Shown in pieces: positions 1-6,775 of a stretch of DNA of 10,396 nucleotides. The stretch lies in NCBI GenBank assembly GCA_900542385.1, contig UQNP01000056.1:1-10396 (forward strand). The letters are read 5' to 3'. Below the pieces are notes generated by a model. It searched no databases. It was not told where the DNA came from and was given only the letters and a program-made list of their open reading frames with translations. The number at the start of each line of letters is the position of its first letter. Positions within the stretch are counted from its first letter, which is position 1. A program made the translations under genes and the position numbers. This DNA comes from an uncultured Eubacterium sp. Its GTDB lineage: Bacteria > Bacillota > Clostridia > Peptostreptococcales > Anaerovoracaceae.

Positions 1-662
1 ATCATTTCATCGTTTGCAATATTCTTTATTTTTTTGAGGAAACTCGGGATCAGATATATACCAAGCAGCAGCCATATCACTAAAAATATCAGCAGCATCC
101 CTATTTCACTTATCATATTTATACCTGATACATTCCGGCTTACAGATATAGTCGAAAGTATTATCATCATAAAAATACCCGCTATATCCTCTATTACTAA
201 AACTCCCATGACGAGCTGCGCAAATTTTTCTTTTTTCAGGCTGTATTCGTCATAGGCTTTAAGTATTATCATCGTAGACGACATGGATATCATTCCGCCA
301 AGAAAAATACAGTCCATCTTGCTCCATCCCAGAAGTGTACCGATTCCGGTTCCTATCAGGATCATTGAAGACATAACCGTAAGCACAACTACAAAAGCGC
401 TGCCTCCAACTGTTGCGATTTTTTTAAAACTGAACTCCAGGCCAAGTCCAAACATGAAAAAGATCACGCCGATATCAGCCCATACGCTTATATCGTTGAT
501 TTCTATGACCGTAGGCATATAGGTGAAATTCGGGCTTATGAGAAATCCTGTGACTATATATCCAAGTATCACAGGCTGATTCAACTTTTTGAATATTATC
601 GTCACTATAGCTGCCACTATAAATATCAGCGCTAAGTCTGCAATCAAGTTGTCAAGATGCAA
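1..662 (-). CDS. Kef-type (CPA2) cation/proton antiporter, membrane domain, 3' end cut off
   Basis: This is the N-terminal 220 residues of an integral membrane antiporter that exchanges K+ or Na+ for protons. The reading frame stays open to the window edge, so the C-terminus is missing, including any cytosolic TrkA-N domain. Family signs are hydrophobic helices throughout, QPVILGYIVTG (29-39), FMFGLGLEFS (69-78), SSTMIILK (128-135) and VLVIEDIAG (154-162), where the acidic pair E158-D159 matches the ion-binding region of Kef/NhaA-fold antiporters. The start is a TTG. An in-frame TAA lies eight codons upstream with no ATG or GTG between, and AAAGGAG sits 6 nt before the TTG. It follows the histidine kinase gene by 53 bp with no terminator visible, so it may end the nrdG-regulator-kinase operon. 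Family assignment is firm, but the transported ion is unknown. Confidence 0.9.
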   Translation of the reverse strand, partial: MHLDNLIADLALIFIVAAIVTIIFKKLNQPVILGYIVTGFLISPNFTYMPTVIEINDISVWADIGVIFFMFGLGLEFSFKKIATVGGSAFVVVLTVMSSMILIGTGIGTLLGWSKMDCIFLGGMISMSSTMIILKAYDEYSLKKEKFAQLVMGVLVIEDIAGIFMMIILSTISVSRNVSGINMISEIGMLLIFLVIWLLLGIYLIPSFLKKIKNIANDEM

Positions 663-668
663 TATAAA

Positions 669-675
669 CTCCTTT
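669..675 (-). promoter_or_regulatory. Ribosome binding site fixing a TTG start
   Basis: AAAGGAG on the minus strand lies 6 nt upstream of the TTG at 662-660. With the in-frame stop just upstream, it makes TTG the only reasonable start for the antiporter. Confidence 0.75.
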
Positions 676-715
676 CTCCACTGCTCTTATGTTATATTTC
701 TACATGCCTGATCTG

Positions 716-1669
716 TTATTCTCCGTCTATATCAAAAGTCACATAAAATGTAGTGCCTTCGCCTACTTCGCTCTCAACGTTCAATGAAGCCCCAAAAAGA
801 ACAGCGATATGCTTTACTATAGAAAGTCCGAGTCCTGTACCGCCTACTTTTTTCGACCTCGACTTATCTACACGGTAAAATCTCTCAAACAGTCTCTGAT
901 GATGTTCCGGCGCTATCCCTATTCCCTCATCTTTGACGCTTATAAACAATTTATCATAGCCTTTCACCGCCTTTACCCATATCCTGCTGCCTACATCCGA
1001 ATACTTTATTGCATTTTCTATAAGATTGAGCATCATCTGGCTGAATCTGTCAGATGACCCCTTCAAAGATATATCATCATCAAATTCCATTATTATATTT
1101 ATATCTTTTTCATCCGCTATAGGCTGCAGTATCTCCACAGTCCGTTCAATAGCATCTCCCACATCAAATTCAGTCAGTTCATTCTTTTTCTTGTTTTCGA
1201 TATCAGAAAGTACAAGCAGATCTTCTATAAGTCTTTTGAGTCTTGAAGTTTCTATGGCTATTATGTCGATAAATCTCGACCTTATCTCAGGATCTTCCGC
1301 CGCTCCCGCCTGAAGCGTCTCTATAAATCCCGAGATAGATGTCAAAGGAGTTTTCAGTTCATGGCTCACATTTGCCACAAACTCCCTTCTTATTTGCTCA
1401 GCTTCTTTGCTTTCTTCCGCAGCGTTTTCAAGAGATTTAACTTTTTTAGAATATGGTTTGAGCACATAAAAATATATCTGGATTACAATACATGCCGTTA
1501 CAATAATATAGATAAGAATAAATAGAAGTATTCCCGACGCCACTATATCTTCGGTCGGTTTATTTTCTTCAGCAAGTCCCGGAATAACGTAAAGTTTCCA
1601 CACAAAGAAAAGAATGATCAACGTAGAAATAACACTTTCCGATAGTATAACTATAAGCTTGCTTTTCAT
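716..1669 (-). CDS. PhoR-like sensor histidine kinase with minimal sensor region
   Basis: This is a membrane sensor kinase of 317 residues that autophosphorylates on His and passes the phosphate to the response regulator encoded just upstream. Two membrane helices (about 6-30 and 45-70) enclose an outside loop of only about 15 residues. A short charged linker (71-95) follows, with no clear HAMP or PAS domain. The HisKA H-box FVANVSHELKTPLT places the phosphorylated His at 103. The ATPase domain has an N-box (NLIENAIKYS, N219), a G1 box (DEGIGI, 247-252), an F-box (FERFYRVDKSRS) and a G2 box (GGTGLGLS, 276-283). The catalytic core matches the PhoR/WalK/ResE group, but Bacillus PhoR and WalK are much longer (nearly 600 residues or more) and have large sensor domains. 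The start codon overlaps the regulator stop as ATGA, so translation is probably coupled. The signal it senses is unknown. Confidence 0.95.
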   Translation of the reverse strand: MKSKLIVILSESVISTLIILFFVWKLYVIPGLAEENKPTEDIVASGILLFILIYIIVTACIVIQIYFYVLKPYSKKVKSLENAAEESKEAEQIRREFVANVSHELKTPLTSISGFIETLQAGAAEDPEIRSRFIDIIAIETSRLKRLIEDLLVLSDIENKKKNELTEFDVGDAIERTVEILQPIADEKDINIIMEFDDDISLKGSSDRFSQMMLNLIENAIKYSDVGSRIWVKAVKGYDKLFISVKDEGIGIAPEHHQRLFERFYRVDKSRSKKVGGTGLGLSIVKHIAVLFGASLNVESEVGEGTTFYVTFDIDGE

Positions 1670-2364
1670 CTCGCCTTATATCCTTTGCCTCTTATGGTTT
1701 CTATATACTGTTCATCGTTCTTGCCCTCAGGCTTGCCTTCCGACAATTTCTGTCTCAAATGTCTTATATGAACATCGACTGTCCTGGTCTCCCCTACATA
1801 ATCTATTCCCCAAACATTGTTGAGAAGCTGATCCCTGGAAAAAACATGACCTCTGTGTTCCATAAGATATTTCAGCAGTTCAAATTCTTTAAGCGTAAGA
1901 TCCACATACCTACCTCCGACAGTGACTTCATGACATTCAACGTTTATTTCAAGATCGTCTGCTGAAATCACCGTATCAGACGGTGCATCGCTGCTTCCCG
2001 TCTCATATCTGCGCAGTACTGCTTTTATCCTTGCCATCATTTCACGTATCCCGAAGGGTTTTGATATGTAATCATCAGCACCGTATTCCAGCCCCATGAC
2101 TTTATCCACTTCCTCCGTCTTTGCGGTTATCATAATTATCGGAGTATTATTTCCCTCTTCTCTGAGCTCTTTACATATATCATAACCGCTTTTCCCCGGA
2201 AGCATTATATCAAGAAGTATGAGATCAGGTTTTTCTTTATGAACCATGGTTATTCCCATTATTCCGTCTTCTGCGGATATACCGTCGTATCCGTTGGTCT
2301 TGAGATTGTAAAGTATCAGTTCCCTTATATTCGGTTCGTCTTCAATAATAAGGATTTTTTTCAT
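1666..2364 (-). CDS. OmpR/PhoB-family response regulator
   Basis: This is a DNA-binding response regulator of 232 residues. The receiver domain (1-120) has the acidic pocket E8-D9, phosphoacceptor D52 (LLDIMLPGKSG), T80 (MITAK) and K102 (SKPF). The C-terminal winged helix (about 134-232) has the recognition-helix pattern RTVDVHIRHLRQKL and the closing IETIRGKGYKA typical of PhoB, PhoP and WalR. I start it at MKKILIIEDEP. A longer frame opens at 2403, but that adds 13 residues foreign to receiver domains and runs into nrdG, whereas AGAGG lies 8 nt before the ATG at 2364. The nrdG stop is 4 nt upstream and the kinase gene overlaps by 4 nt downstream, so the three are very probably one operon. 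PhoP is the nearest functional guess because of the kinase type and the adjacent phosphate transporter. WalR or another paralogue cannot be excluded. Confidence 0.95.
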   Translation of the reverse strand: MKKILIIEDEPNIRELILYNLKTNGYDGISAEDGIMGITMVHKEKPDLILLDIMLPGKSGYDICKELREEGNNTPIIMITAKTEEVDKVMGLEYGADDYISKPFGIREMMARIKAVLRRYETGSSDAPSDTVISADDLEINVECHEVTVGGRYVDLTLKEFELLKYLMEHRGHVFSRDQLLNNVWGIDYVGETRTVDVHIRHLRQKLSEGKPEGKNDEQYIETIRGKGYKAR

Positions 2365-2368
2365 AAAA

Positions 2369-2899
2369 TCAGCCTCTGTTTTCATCCCACAAAACGACTT
2401 CACCTTCTGATTTTGTAAGTTTCATATCTATGAGTCTCTGATTGCTCGATCCCCTGAACTTCAAAGATATGTCTTTCTTCTCTTCTTCAAATTTTCCATC
2501 TACCAGCACATCTATAAGTGAAAGTATCTCATCCGTCACTTCACAATATGCTCTTGAGCTGCCATCCTTCAGTTCTTCGATGGTAAAACCGGAATATGCC
2601 CATATGCTTTTCAATGGGAATTTTTTTCTGAATTCCTTAAGAAACGGATACAGTTCCCGCTGATTTTCCGGCTCGAAAGGCTCTCCGCCAAGCACAGTGA
2701 TGCCATCTATATATTCAGGCTCTGTCATCTTGAAGATCTCATCCCACGTTTCCCTGGTAAAAACTCTGCCGTATTTAAAATCCCATGTCTCCGGCTGAAA
2801 GCAGTTCTTACACTTGTTTCTGCATCCTGAAACGAAAAGAGAAACTCTTACTCCTATGCCGTTCGCTATATCGTAGTTCTTTATTTCTCCGTAATGCAT
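2369..2899 (-). CDS. nrdG: Anaerobic ribonucleotide reductase activating protein (radical SAM)
   Basis: This 176-residue protein is the activase that uses S-adenosylmethionine and a 4Fe-4S cluster to install the glycyl radical on NrdD, the class III ribonucleotide reductase, for dNTP synthesis without oxygen. The N-terminus MHYGEIKNYDIANGIGVRVS is typical of NrdG. The cluster motif is C26-x3-C30-x2-C33 (SGCRNKCKNCFQPETWDF), and the SAM-contacting GGEPFEPEN motif follows. The start has AAGAGGTG a few bases upstream. The usual partner nrdD is not next to it here: upstream is a Na+/phosphate transporter gene and downstream a two-component system 4 nt away. An extended -10 promoter and a candidate NrdR box pair lie just upstream. 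NrdG is distinguished from PflA-type activases by its short length and the N-terminal motif. Confidence 0.95.
   Translation of the reverse strand: MHYGEIKNYDIANGIGVRVSLFVSGCRNKCKNCFQPETWDFKYGRVFTRETWDEIFKMTEPEYIDGITVLGGEPFEPENQRELYPFLKEFRKKFPLKSIWAYSGFTIEELKDGSSRAYCEVTDEILSLIDVLVDGKFEEEKKDISLKFRGSSNQRLIDMKLTKSEGEVVLWDENRG
2373..2377 (-). promoter_or_regulatory. Ribosome binding site deciding the response regulator start
   Basis: AGAGG on the minus strand lies 8 nt upstream of the ATG at 2364. It falls inside the last codons and stop region of nrdG and supports the start at MKKILIIEDE over the upstream ATG at 2403. Confidence 0.6.
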
Positions 2900-2920
2900 T
2901 TACCGCACCTCTTATCAGGC

Positions 2921-2936
2921 ATCCTATATATTGTAT
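2921..2936. promoter_or_regulatory. Candidate NrdR box 1 (nrdG leader)
   Basis: ATCCTATATATTGTAT matches the NrdR box consensus acaCwAtATaTwGtgt at 13 of 16 positions by eye, including all ten core positions from C to G. It lies just downstream of the predicted start of transcription. The local sequence is AT-rich, so a single match could be chance. The second site 30 bp away raises the likelihood. Confidence 0.5.
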
Positions 2937-2946
2937 TGTATATTTT

Positions 2947-2955
2947 ATTATAACA
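2947..2955 (-). promoter_or_regulatory. Extended -10 promoter of the nrdG operon
   Basis: TGTTATAAT on the minus strand is a perfect extended -10 (TGnTATAAT). No good -35 lies 17 bp upstream, as is common for extended -10 promoters. Transcription would start near 2940, giving a leader of about 40 nt before nrdG. Confidence 0.6.
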
Positions 2956-2966
2956 TAATATTGATT
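2951..2966. promoter_or_regulatory. Candidate NrdR box 2 (overlaps -10)
   Basis: The core CATAATATTG (2954-2963) matches 8 of 10 core positions of the NrdR box. It is 30 bp, about three helical turns, from the core of box 1. It overlaps the extended -10, a position suited to repression. The flanks match poorly, about 10 of 16 overall. Confidence 0.4.
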
Positions 2967-2983
2967 TTCTGAACAGTATTTGA

Positions 2984-4690
2984 CTACTCACATTCCCCTG
3001 ATGTCTTTTCAGCAGAGGAATTTTTGAAGTTTATATCCTCCAGCACCCTGTCTGCTATATTATCGCAGCTGTCGCCTATATTCTCTATATGATGCACCAC
3101 GTCTGTATATATAACTGTAAATTCAGGGGAACACTGCCGCCTGTTAAGTCTCTCCATATGCCGCTGACGAAGTTTTTCCTCCAGTTCGTTCAGCCTTCTT
3201 TCCTGCCGCTTTACACTCTGTGCGAGTTCCATATCTCCTGTGCTCAACGCTTCGATAGAATCATTCACTATCTTTGTGCCAAGCTGGAAACACTGGTATA
3301 TTTCGGCACATGCGTTATCAGAAAACTCATATCCGTTTTTCGTTTTTTCTATTGCAAATTCAGATATGGTCTTGCAGCAATCACCTATATGTTCTACATC
3401 GGAAGCAACATGCAGCAGCCCTGATATAGTTCTTGCCTGATGCTCCGTAACAGCTTCGGAAACGAATATCGATGAAAGATACTCTGTTATTTTATCTCTG
3501 AGACTATCCACTACAGTCTCATCTTTCATCACCGACTCCGCTGCATCCATATCTCCTCCCAGGAAAGCCTTTTTTGTTTCCGTTATCATGCCTACTGTGA
3601 TCTCTGCCATTCTGGAAAGCTCTTTTACCGCAAGGTGTATCGCTATAAAAGGCTGTTCGATCACGTTGTAATCGAGATACACCACTTCCATGGGATCCTT
3701 GATCTCGTCCTTTCCCGGGATCAATTTCGTCACTATCTTCACAAGTACTCCGATAAGCGGTATAAATACTATAGTTGTGGCTATATTAAATCCCAGATGC
3801 GCATTGGCGATCTGTCTTGATATAACATCAAGCTCATCTCCCGACGGCGATATCATTTCCACGAACATTGCTATATAAGGAGTAAACCATATGAATATGA
3901 GAGTTCCGCCGACATTGAACATAGTGTGCGCCAAAGCTGCACGCTTTGCATTCACAGATCCGCCTATAGACGCCAAAAGTGCTGTTACCGTCGTTCCTAT
4001 ATTTGTCCCAAAAAGGATCGGAATAGCACCTGTAAGTCCTATTATACTGGTGACTCCGTCAGGACCTGCGGTAGCCGCAAGGTTCTGCAAAACCGCTATC
4101 GACGCTGAGCTGCTTTGTATTATCGCCGTAAGCACAGCCCCGACTATCACACCCAGAGCAGGAGAATCAGATACTTTCAGCATAAGATCTGCGAACATTT
4201 CCGTCTGGGAAAGCGGCTCCATAGCGTCTCCCATAACGTTGAGCCCTACAAACAGCACACCGAAGGCAAATATTATCTGACCTATATCCGTTACTTTCTC
4301 ATACCCCGATATGAAAAAATACATTATAAATCCGATTATCACAAAACCCCACGCATAGTCGCCTATTTGAAATGCCACCAGCTGCGCAGTAACTGTCGTT
4401 CCTATATTCGCTCCTATTATTATACTTATAGCCTGTCTAAGGTTCATAAGATTGGCGGCAACGAATCCTATTACCATTACCGTCGTTGCGCTGCTGCTCT
4501 GTATAACTGCAGTCGTAACTGCTCCGGCCAAAACACCTACCAAAGCATTTTTCGTCAGAATCGCGAGTATATTTTTCATCTTTTCTCCCGCTGCCTTCTG
4601 TAGCCCGTCGCTCATTAGATTCATTCCATAGATAAAAAGAGCCAGTCCTCCGAGAAGAGTCAGGCCGATCTGCAAACCCTCGATATTCAT
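2984..4690 (-). CDS. Na+/phosphate cotransporter (NptA/PF02690 type) with PhoU-like C-terminal domain
   Basis: This 568-residue inner-membrane transporter couples phosphate to sodium. The membrane part (about 1-325) has two inverted Na/Pi repeats. The first contains QSSSATT (64-70) and GANIGTTVTA (93-102). The second contains QSSSASI (192-198) and GTNIGTTVTA (228-237). QSSS and NIGTT are the family's substrate-binding signatures. The cytosolic part (about 345-555) is a PhoU-like helical domain with metal-binding-type motifs DVEHIGDCC (431-439) and HIENIGDSCDNIADRV (534-549). Such fusions are common in Firmicutes and may regulate phosphate flow. The start has AGGAAAG a few bases upstream. It is transcribed alone behind its own promoter, next to the PhoPR-like operon. 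Length and domain order are normal for the family. Bacterial members may move phosphate in or out, and the direction is not visible here. Confidence 0.95.
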   Translation of the reverse strand: MNIEGLQIGLTLLGGLALFIYGMNLMSDGLQKAAGEKMKNILAILTKNALVGVLAGAVTTAVIQSSSATTVMVIGFVAANLMNLRQAISIIIGANIGTTVTAQLVAFQIGDYAWGFVIIGFIMYFFISGYEKVTDIGQIIFAFGVLFVGLNVMGDAMEPLSQTEMFADLMLKVSDSPALGVIVGAVLTAIIQSSSASIAVLQNLAATAGPDGVTSIIGLTGAIPILFGTNIGTTVTALLASIGGSVNAKRAALAHTMFNVGGTLIFIWFTPYIAMFVEMISPSGDELDVISRQIANAHLGFNIATTIVFIPLIGVLVKIVTKLIPGKDEIKDPMEVVYLDYNVIEQPFIAIHLAVKELSRMAEITVGMITETKKAFLGGDMDAAESVMKDETVVDSLRDKITEYLSSIFVSEAVTEHQARTISGLLHVASDVEHIGDCCKTISEFAIEKTKNGYEFSDNACAEIYQCFQLGTKIVNDSIEALSTGDMELAQSVKRQERRLNELEEKLRQRHMERLNRRQCSPEFTVIYTDVVHHIENIGDSCDNIADRVLEDINFKNSSAEKTSGECE

Positions 4691-4733
4691 TTTTCTTTCC
4701 TAAACAAAACTTCGAATATAACTGTTACTTTAC

Positions 4734-4762
4734 ATTATATTGTTAAATCCGCGTTAAGTAAA
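4734..4762 (-). promoter_or_regulatory. Sigma-A promoter of the Na+/phosphate cotransporter gene
   Basis: On the minus strand TTTACT (4757-4762, 4 of 6 against TTGACA) is followed after exactly 17 bp by TATAAT (4734-4739). The predicted transcript starts near 4727 with a leader of about 37 nt. No terminator is visible between this promoter and the upstream CpaE/TadZ-like gene, so read-through is possible. Confidence 0.65.
4741..4757 (-). promoter_or_regulatory. Two TTAAC(G/A) repeats 11 bp apart, possible PhoP site
   Basis: TTAACG (4752-4757), then 5 nt, then TTAACA (4741-4746) reads as two direct repeats with 11-bp period. Bacillus PhoP boxes are runs of TT(A/T/C)A(C/T)A-like hexamers with about 5-nt gaps. 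Only two of the usual four are seen, and they sit in the spacer between -35 and -10, so this is suggestive only. Confidence 0.3.
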
Positions 4763-4790
4763 GAAAATACCTTTAAATTATCAATCTTTA

Positions 4791-5951
4791 TCAAGCATAG
4801 GCATTTCCTGCCGTCTCAGGCTCTGTCATAAGCTCGGCTATCAGTCCTATACTGCTGCCGAAACCTCCCTCATCAAGCACTTTTTTTATACCGTTTTCTT
4901 CTATAAAATGACGGCTCTTTTCTATGTATACGGAAGGCTCTATAAAATCATCCCCTCCGTCTTTTTTGCTCTTCAGATCATCTTCTATATCTCCATATAT
5001 ATCCCTCTGCGCCATGTTCACGACTTTAACGATCTTATTCATAACATGTTCACCGCACTTACAAAGCAGATATCTCACGTATTTCTCTTCCCTGTATTTA
5101 TTGTTTTCCGGGAGTGTCACTATACATATCTTCTCTGCCATATCGAGACACATGATATCATTTTCTGATAAGCTTCCTCCAATATCGATCACTAAAGTAT
5201 CATATCTCCCATCCGATATCACTGCATCCAAAAATGTGCATAATTCCCTGCCATTCAGTTTTTTCAAAGGATTTCTTCCTTTTTCAGGAGAAAATGCTTC
5301 CACCCCATACTCATCCTTTACAATATAACTCTCTATAAAGGGAGCTTTTCCGTTCTTTTTTAAAAGATGATACAGATATTTGCTCAATGAAAATGTCCCG
5401 CTGTATCCACGCATAAAATTTTCAGTGGACTCTATCTCTTCAAAAGACAGGTACAGCACCTTACGTCCGTAAAATCTATTCAGCTCCCTGGCGGTTTCTA
5501 CAGCCACAGTACTGCACCCTGAACCTCCCGACCATGAAGCAAATACATATATCTGAATATTCTCCAGGTGTGACATCTTAGGACTTCTGCCTGTAAGTAT
5601 CCCGTATATATCAAATATCTCAGAAACCATCTGCTGCGCACAGCAGTATTTATATATGCAGAATTTCATCTGTCCGCTGTCTTTTACAGCTACAGACGGT
5701 GTTTCTGTTAAAAATACTATATTTCCTTCGTAAAATGAATAAGCCTCTTCTCCATCCCATAGTATCAGATCGAAGCTCTGTGTAAAATATACACCTCTTC
5801 CATCGCTGCTGCATTTTTTCATTTTTATCATGAACTCATCTTTATTTATTAAACTGACTATAAAAGAGCGATCCACATTCAAAAGTCCCGCACTCAGCGC
5901 CTTACCGTAATTTTCATTATCCGTAACTACAGCCACACTTATATTTTCCAT
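4791..5951 (-). CDS. CpaE/TadZ-like MinD-family ATPase homologue with degenerate P-loop
   Basis: This 386-residue cytosolic protein has the layout of CpaE/TadZ, the localisation factors of Flp/Tad pilus systems. The N-terminal part (about 4-125) resembles a receiver fold (DLILWDGEEA, 61-70) without a convincing phosphorylation site. A MinD/ParA-like domain follows (about 132-380). Its P-loop reads VFASWSGGSGCSTVA (136-150). The glycines and the ST are kept, but the signature lysine and the Walker A lysine of KGGxGKST are Ser and Cys. The later DTLVIDIGGSLSEND (251-265) matches the MinD DxG switch region, and KICIVTLPENN (274-284) the next strand. I start it at MENISVAVV, since AAAGGAGG lies 6 nt upstream. 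A longer frame from 5996 would extend into the promoter region. No tad genes are adjacent, so the role is inferred from fold only. Confidence 0.7.
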   Translation of the reverse strand: MENISVAVVTDNENYGKALSAGLLNVDRSFIVSLINKDEFMIKMKKCSSDGRGVYFTQSFDLILWDGEEAYSFYEGNIVFLTETPSVAVKDSGQMKFCIYKYCCAQQMVSEIFDIYGILTGRSPKMSHLENIQIYVFASWSGGSGCSTVAVETARELNRFYGRKVLYLSFEEIESTENFMRGYSGTFSLSKYLYHLLKKNGKAPFIESYIVKDEYGVEAFSPEKGRNPLKKLNGRELCTFLDAVISDGRYDTLVIDIGGSLSENDIMCLDMAEKICIVTLPENNKYREEKYVRYLLCKCGEHVMNKIVKVVNMAQRDIYGDIEDDLKSKKDGGDDFIEPSVYIEKSRHFIEENGIKKVLDEGGFGSSIGLIAELMTEPETAGNAYA

Positions 5952-5957
5952 ATGAAG

Positions 5958-5965
5958 CCTCCTTT
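5958..5965 (-). promoter_or_regulatory. Strong ribosome binding site deciding the CpaE/TadZ-like start
   Basis: AAAGGAGG on the minus strand, 6 nt before the ATG at 5951, is a near-perfect match to the anti-Shine-Dalgarno. It argues against the in-frame ATG at 5996. Confidence 0.8.
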
Positions 5966-5986
5966 GTAATATTTTACCATATAGAA

Positions 5987-6015
5987 ATATTATCATATAT
6001 GGAATAATATGTCAA
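5987..6015 (-). promoter_or_regulatory. Consensus sigma-A promoter of the CpaE/TadZ-like gene
   Basis: On the minus strand a perfect TTGACA (6010-6015) is followed after 17 bp by TAATAT (5987-5992), preceded by TGA (5993-5995), making an extended -10. Transcription would start near 5980, about 30 nt before the ATG. It lies in the 101-bp gap after tepA, so the downstream gene is probably expressed independently and strongly. Confidence 0.75.
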
Positions 6016-6052
6016 TTATATGTCTTTTATCTTACGTCCGCTCAAGTTGCAG

Positions 6053-6721
6053 TCATTCGTTTTCTGAAATCCTCTTTCTGAGTTCACCCAAAGCCCTGGA
6101 GATTCCTCCAACTTCATCTATTATACCTGCTTCAACAGCTTCTTTCCCAAAGAGTATAGTTCCCGTATCATTGGACATGTTGTCGCTGCAGTTCATCAGT
6201 TTTACTATATCTTCCTTTTGGGCACGCGAATGGTTAGCTATGAAATCAACGACTCTTTCCTGAGTTTTTCGCATATATTCAAAAGTCATTTCAGCAGTTA
6301 TTACAAGACCTGTCGTCCGTATCGGATGCAGAGTCATCGTAGCGGTCCCTGCTATAAATGAATAATCCGTTGCCGTTGCCAAGGGTATCCCTATACTGTG
6401 TCCCCCTCCGAGCACAAGTGAAACCGTTGGTTTTGACAGCGTAGATATCATTTCTGAAAGCGCAAGTCCTGCTTCCACATCCCCTCCCATTGTATTCAGC
6501 GTGACGAAAAGACCTTTGAGCGCAGGATTTTCTTCAACTGCTATAAGCTGCGGGATAAGATGTTCGTATTTCGTTGATTTGCTTTCAGCCGGCAAGGCGC
6601 TGTGTCCCTCTATACCCCCGATTATGTTTATATACTGTATATCGCTTTCAAAATCTCCCCCTGTTTTTATCATGCCTAATTCCTGTATGATATCCTGATT
6701 TTCTTTTTCAATATCACTCAT
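6053..6721 (-). CDS. tepA: TepA-like ClpP-family serine peptidase
   Basis: This 222-residue protein belongs to the ClpP/crotonase-fold serine peptidases and resembles Bacillus subtilis TepA (YmfB), a ClpP-like protease implicated in translocation and in degrading spore proteins during germination. The catalytic serine is in GGGHSIGIPLA (S109), the histidine in MTLHPIR (H132), and the likely aspartate in NDTGTIL (D185). The segment TDYSFIAGTATMTLHP and the nearby FEYMRKTQERVVDF are close to what I recall of TepA. The N-terminus (1-25) is polar and acidic with no signal peptide, so it is probably cytosolic. GAGGAGG lies 7 nt upstream of the ATG. It is divergent from the ylmC/ymxH-like gene across 54 bp. 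Its partner unfoldase, if any, is not in the window. Confidence 0.88.
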   Translation of the reverse strand: MSDIEKENQDIIQELGMIKTGGDFESDIQYINIIGGIEGHSALPAESKSTKYEHLIPQLIAVEENPALKGLFVTLNTMGGDVEAGLALSEMISTLSKPTVSLVLGGGHSIGIPLATATDYSFIAGTATMTLHPIRTTGLVITAEMTFEYMRKTQERVVDFIANHSRAQKEDIVKLMNCSDNMSNDTGTILFGKEAVEAGIIDEVGGISRALGELRKRISENE

Positions 6722-6735
6722 ATTGTTTCCTCCTC

Positions 6736-6756
6736 GATAATATTATTAGTATTATC
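6736..6756. promoter_or_regulatory. Perfect inverted repeat between divergent tepA and ymxH-like genes
   Basis: GATAATA, then 7 nt (TTATTAG), then TATTATC forms a 7-bp perfect dyad of 21 bp total. It lies centrally between two ribosome binding sites that face opposite ways. Each arm also resembles a -10 element (GATAAT) for the opposite strand, so it may be a shared operator, a pair of back-to-back -10 boxes, or chance in AT-rich sequence. I could not assign clear -35 elements. Confidence 0.4.
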
Positions 6757-6775
6757 TGCAATCAAGGAGGACGTT

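Noticed and set aside
34..522. Plus-strand frames rich in Ser and Ile at 34-255 and 283-522
   Set aside because: They are mirror images of the hydrophobic antiporter coding sequence on the minus strand, which gives a clean Kef-type protein.
2365..2403. Longer response regulator start at 2403
   Set aside because: It adds 13 residues not seen in receiver domains and overlaps nrdG by 35 bp, while a ribosome binding site fits the ATG at 2364.
3891..4603. Long plus-strand open frames (3891-4280, 4115-4603) opposite the Na+/Pi transporter gene
   Set aside because: They are antisense to a gene with clear family motifs, have low-complexity Ser/Thr/Tyr-rich translations and no ribosome binding sites.
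4769..4793. TTGATAA repeat after the CpaE/TadZ-like stop, considered as a terminator or repeat element
   Set aside because: Two 7-bp copies 10 bp apart in AT-rich sequence, with no hairpin, are within chance expectation.
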